From contig PNIN01000033.1 in NCBI GenBank assembly GCA_002878065.1, forward strand, positions 1 through 35,152: a stretch of DNA of 35,152 nucleotides. The letters run 5' to 3'. A program made the position numbers and the translations under genes. Below, in pieces: positions 35,123 to 35,152 of this stretch (its first letter is position 1; the number at the start of each line of letters is the position of its first letter). The notes under the pieces were generated by a model. It saw nothing but the letters and a program-made list of their open reading frames with translations, did not search any database and was not told the origin of the DNA. The DNA is from Calditerrivibrio nitroreducens. Its GTDB lineage: Bacteria > Chrysiogenota > Deferribacteres > Deferribacterales > Calditerrivibrionaceae.

Positions 35123-35152
35123 TCGGGGCGACTGGATTTGAACCAGCGACCT
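35123..35152 (-). tRNA. tRNA, probably Pro (3' part only; 5' part beyond the window)
   Basis: Read on the minus strand: T-arm GCTGG-TTCAAAT-CCAGT, acceptor 3' strand CGCCCCG and discriminator A (complement of 35123). The matching 5' acceptor would be CGGGGCG, typical of bacterial tRNA-Pro. The anticodon is outside the window, so identity is inferred. CCA is not encoded; the next bases are TTTTG. Confidence 0.8.

Overview
This 35 kb window is an ordinary, gene-dense, AT-rich bacterial chromosome segment with no insertion sequence, phage gene or CRISPR array. The gene set suggests a Gram-negative anaerobe or microaerophile. It combines AcnB-type aconitase, an oxygen-sensitive class I fumarase, PyrK/PyrD(B) dihydroorotate dehydrogenase, FabI, a GH57 enzyme with a Thermotoga-style glucan phosphorylase, an OmpA-domain protein and LPP20-type lipoproteins. 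My best guess is the Deferribacterota (Calditerrivibrio/Deferribacter-like). That is an inference from gene content, not a database match.

Layout. (1) 1-2266: 3' part of proS, then a convergent rRNA-type methyltransferase sharing its terminator. (2) 2256-6699: divergent acnB and class I fumarase around a 271 bp control region. The acnB promoter there is a near-consensus sigma-70 site overlapped by repeated TTGTAT half-sites. (3) 6739-8014: pyrF-pyrE, overlapping, directly behind the fumarase terminator. (4) 8035-15184 (minus): glucan phosphorylase, a nucleotidyltransferase/pseudo-mutase fusion and a GH57 enzyme form one storage-polysaccharide operon. (5) 15344-18060: cheW and recG, overlapping by one base. 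(6) 18092-20760: an LPP20-type lipoprotein, asd, and convergent fabI. (7) 20769-23127 (minus): ruvB-radA, reading on into fabI. (8) 23228-24977: a shortened IorA/IorB-like pair; the first gene is broken by a 56 bp tandem duplication. (9) 24974-28649: amrA (minus), a DEAD-box RNA helicase, a polysaccharide deacetylase and a SWIM zinc-finger protein. (10) 28727-33674: carB-pyrK-pyrD. (11) 33675-34063: non-coding AT-rich gap. (12) 34064-35152 (minus): a tRNA (probably Pro, truncated by the window edge), then a FecR-domain protein and an OmpA-domain protein.

Together the window encodes two pyrimidine clusters (pyrFE; carB-pyrKD), two TCA-cycle dehydratases with [4Fe-4S] clusters, glycogen/maltodextrin turnover, DNA repair helicases and lysine/threonine and fatty-acid steps. 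The most unusual locus is 23228-24977. There a catalytically degraded indolepyruvate:ferredoxin oxidoreductase-like pair keeps its terminal ferredoxin motif but has lost the thiamine-Mg motif, and it carries a frame-breaking, in principle reversible, 56 bp duplication.
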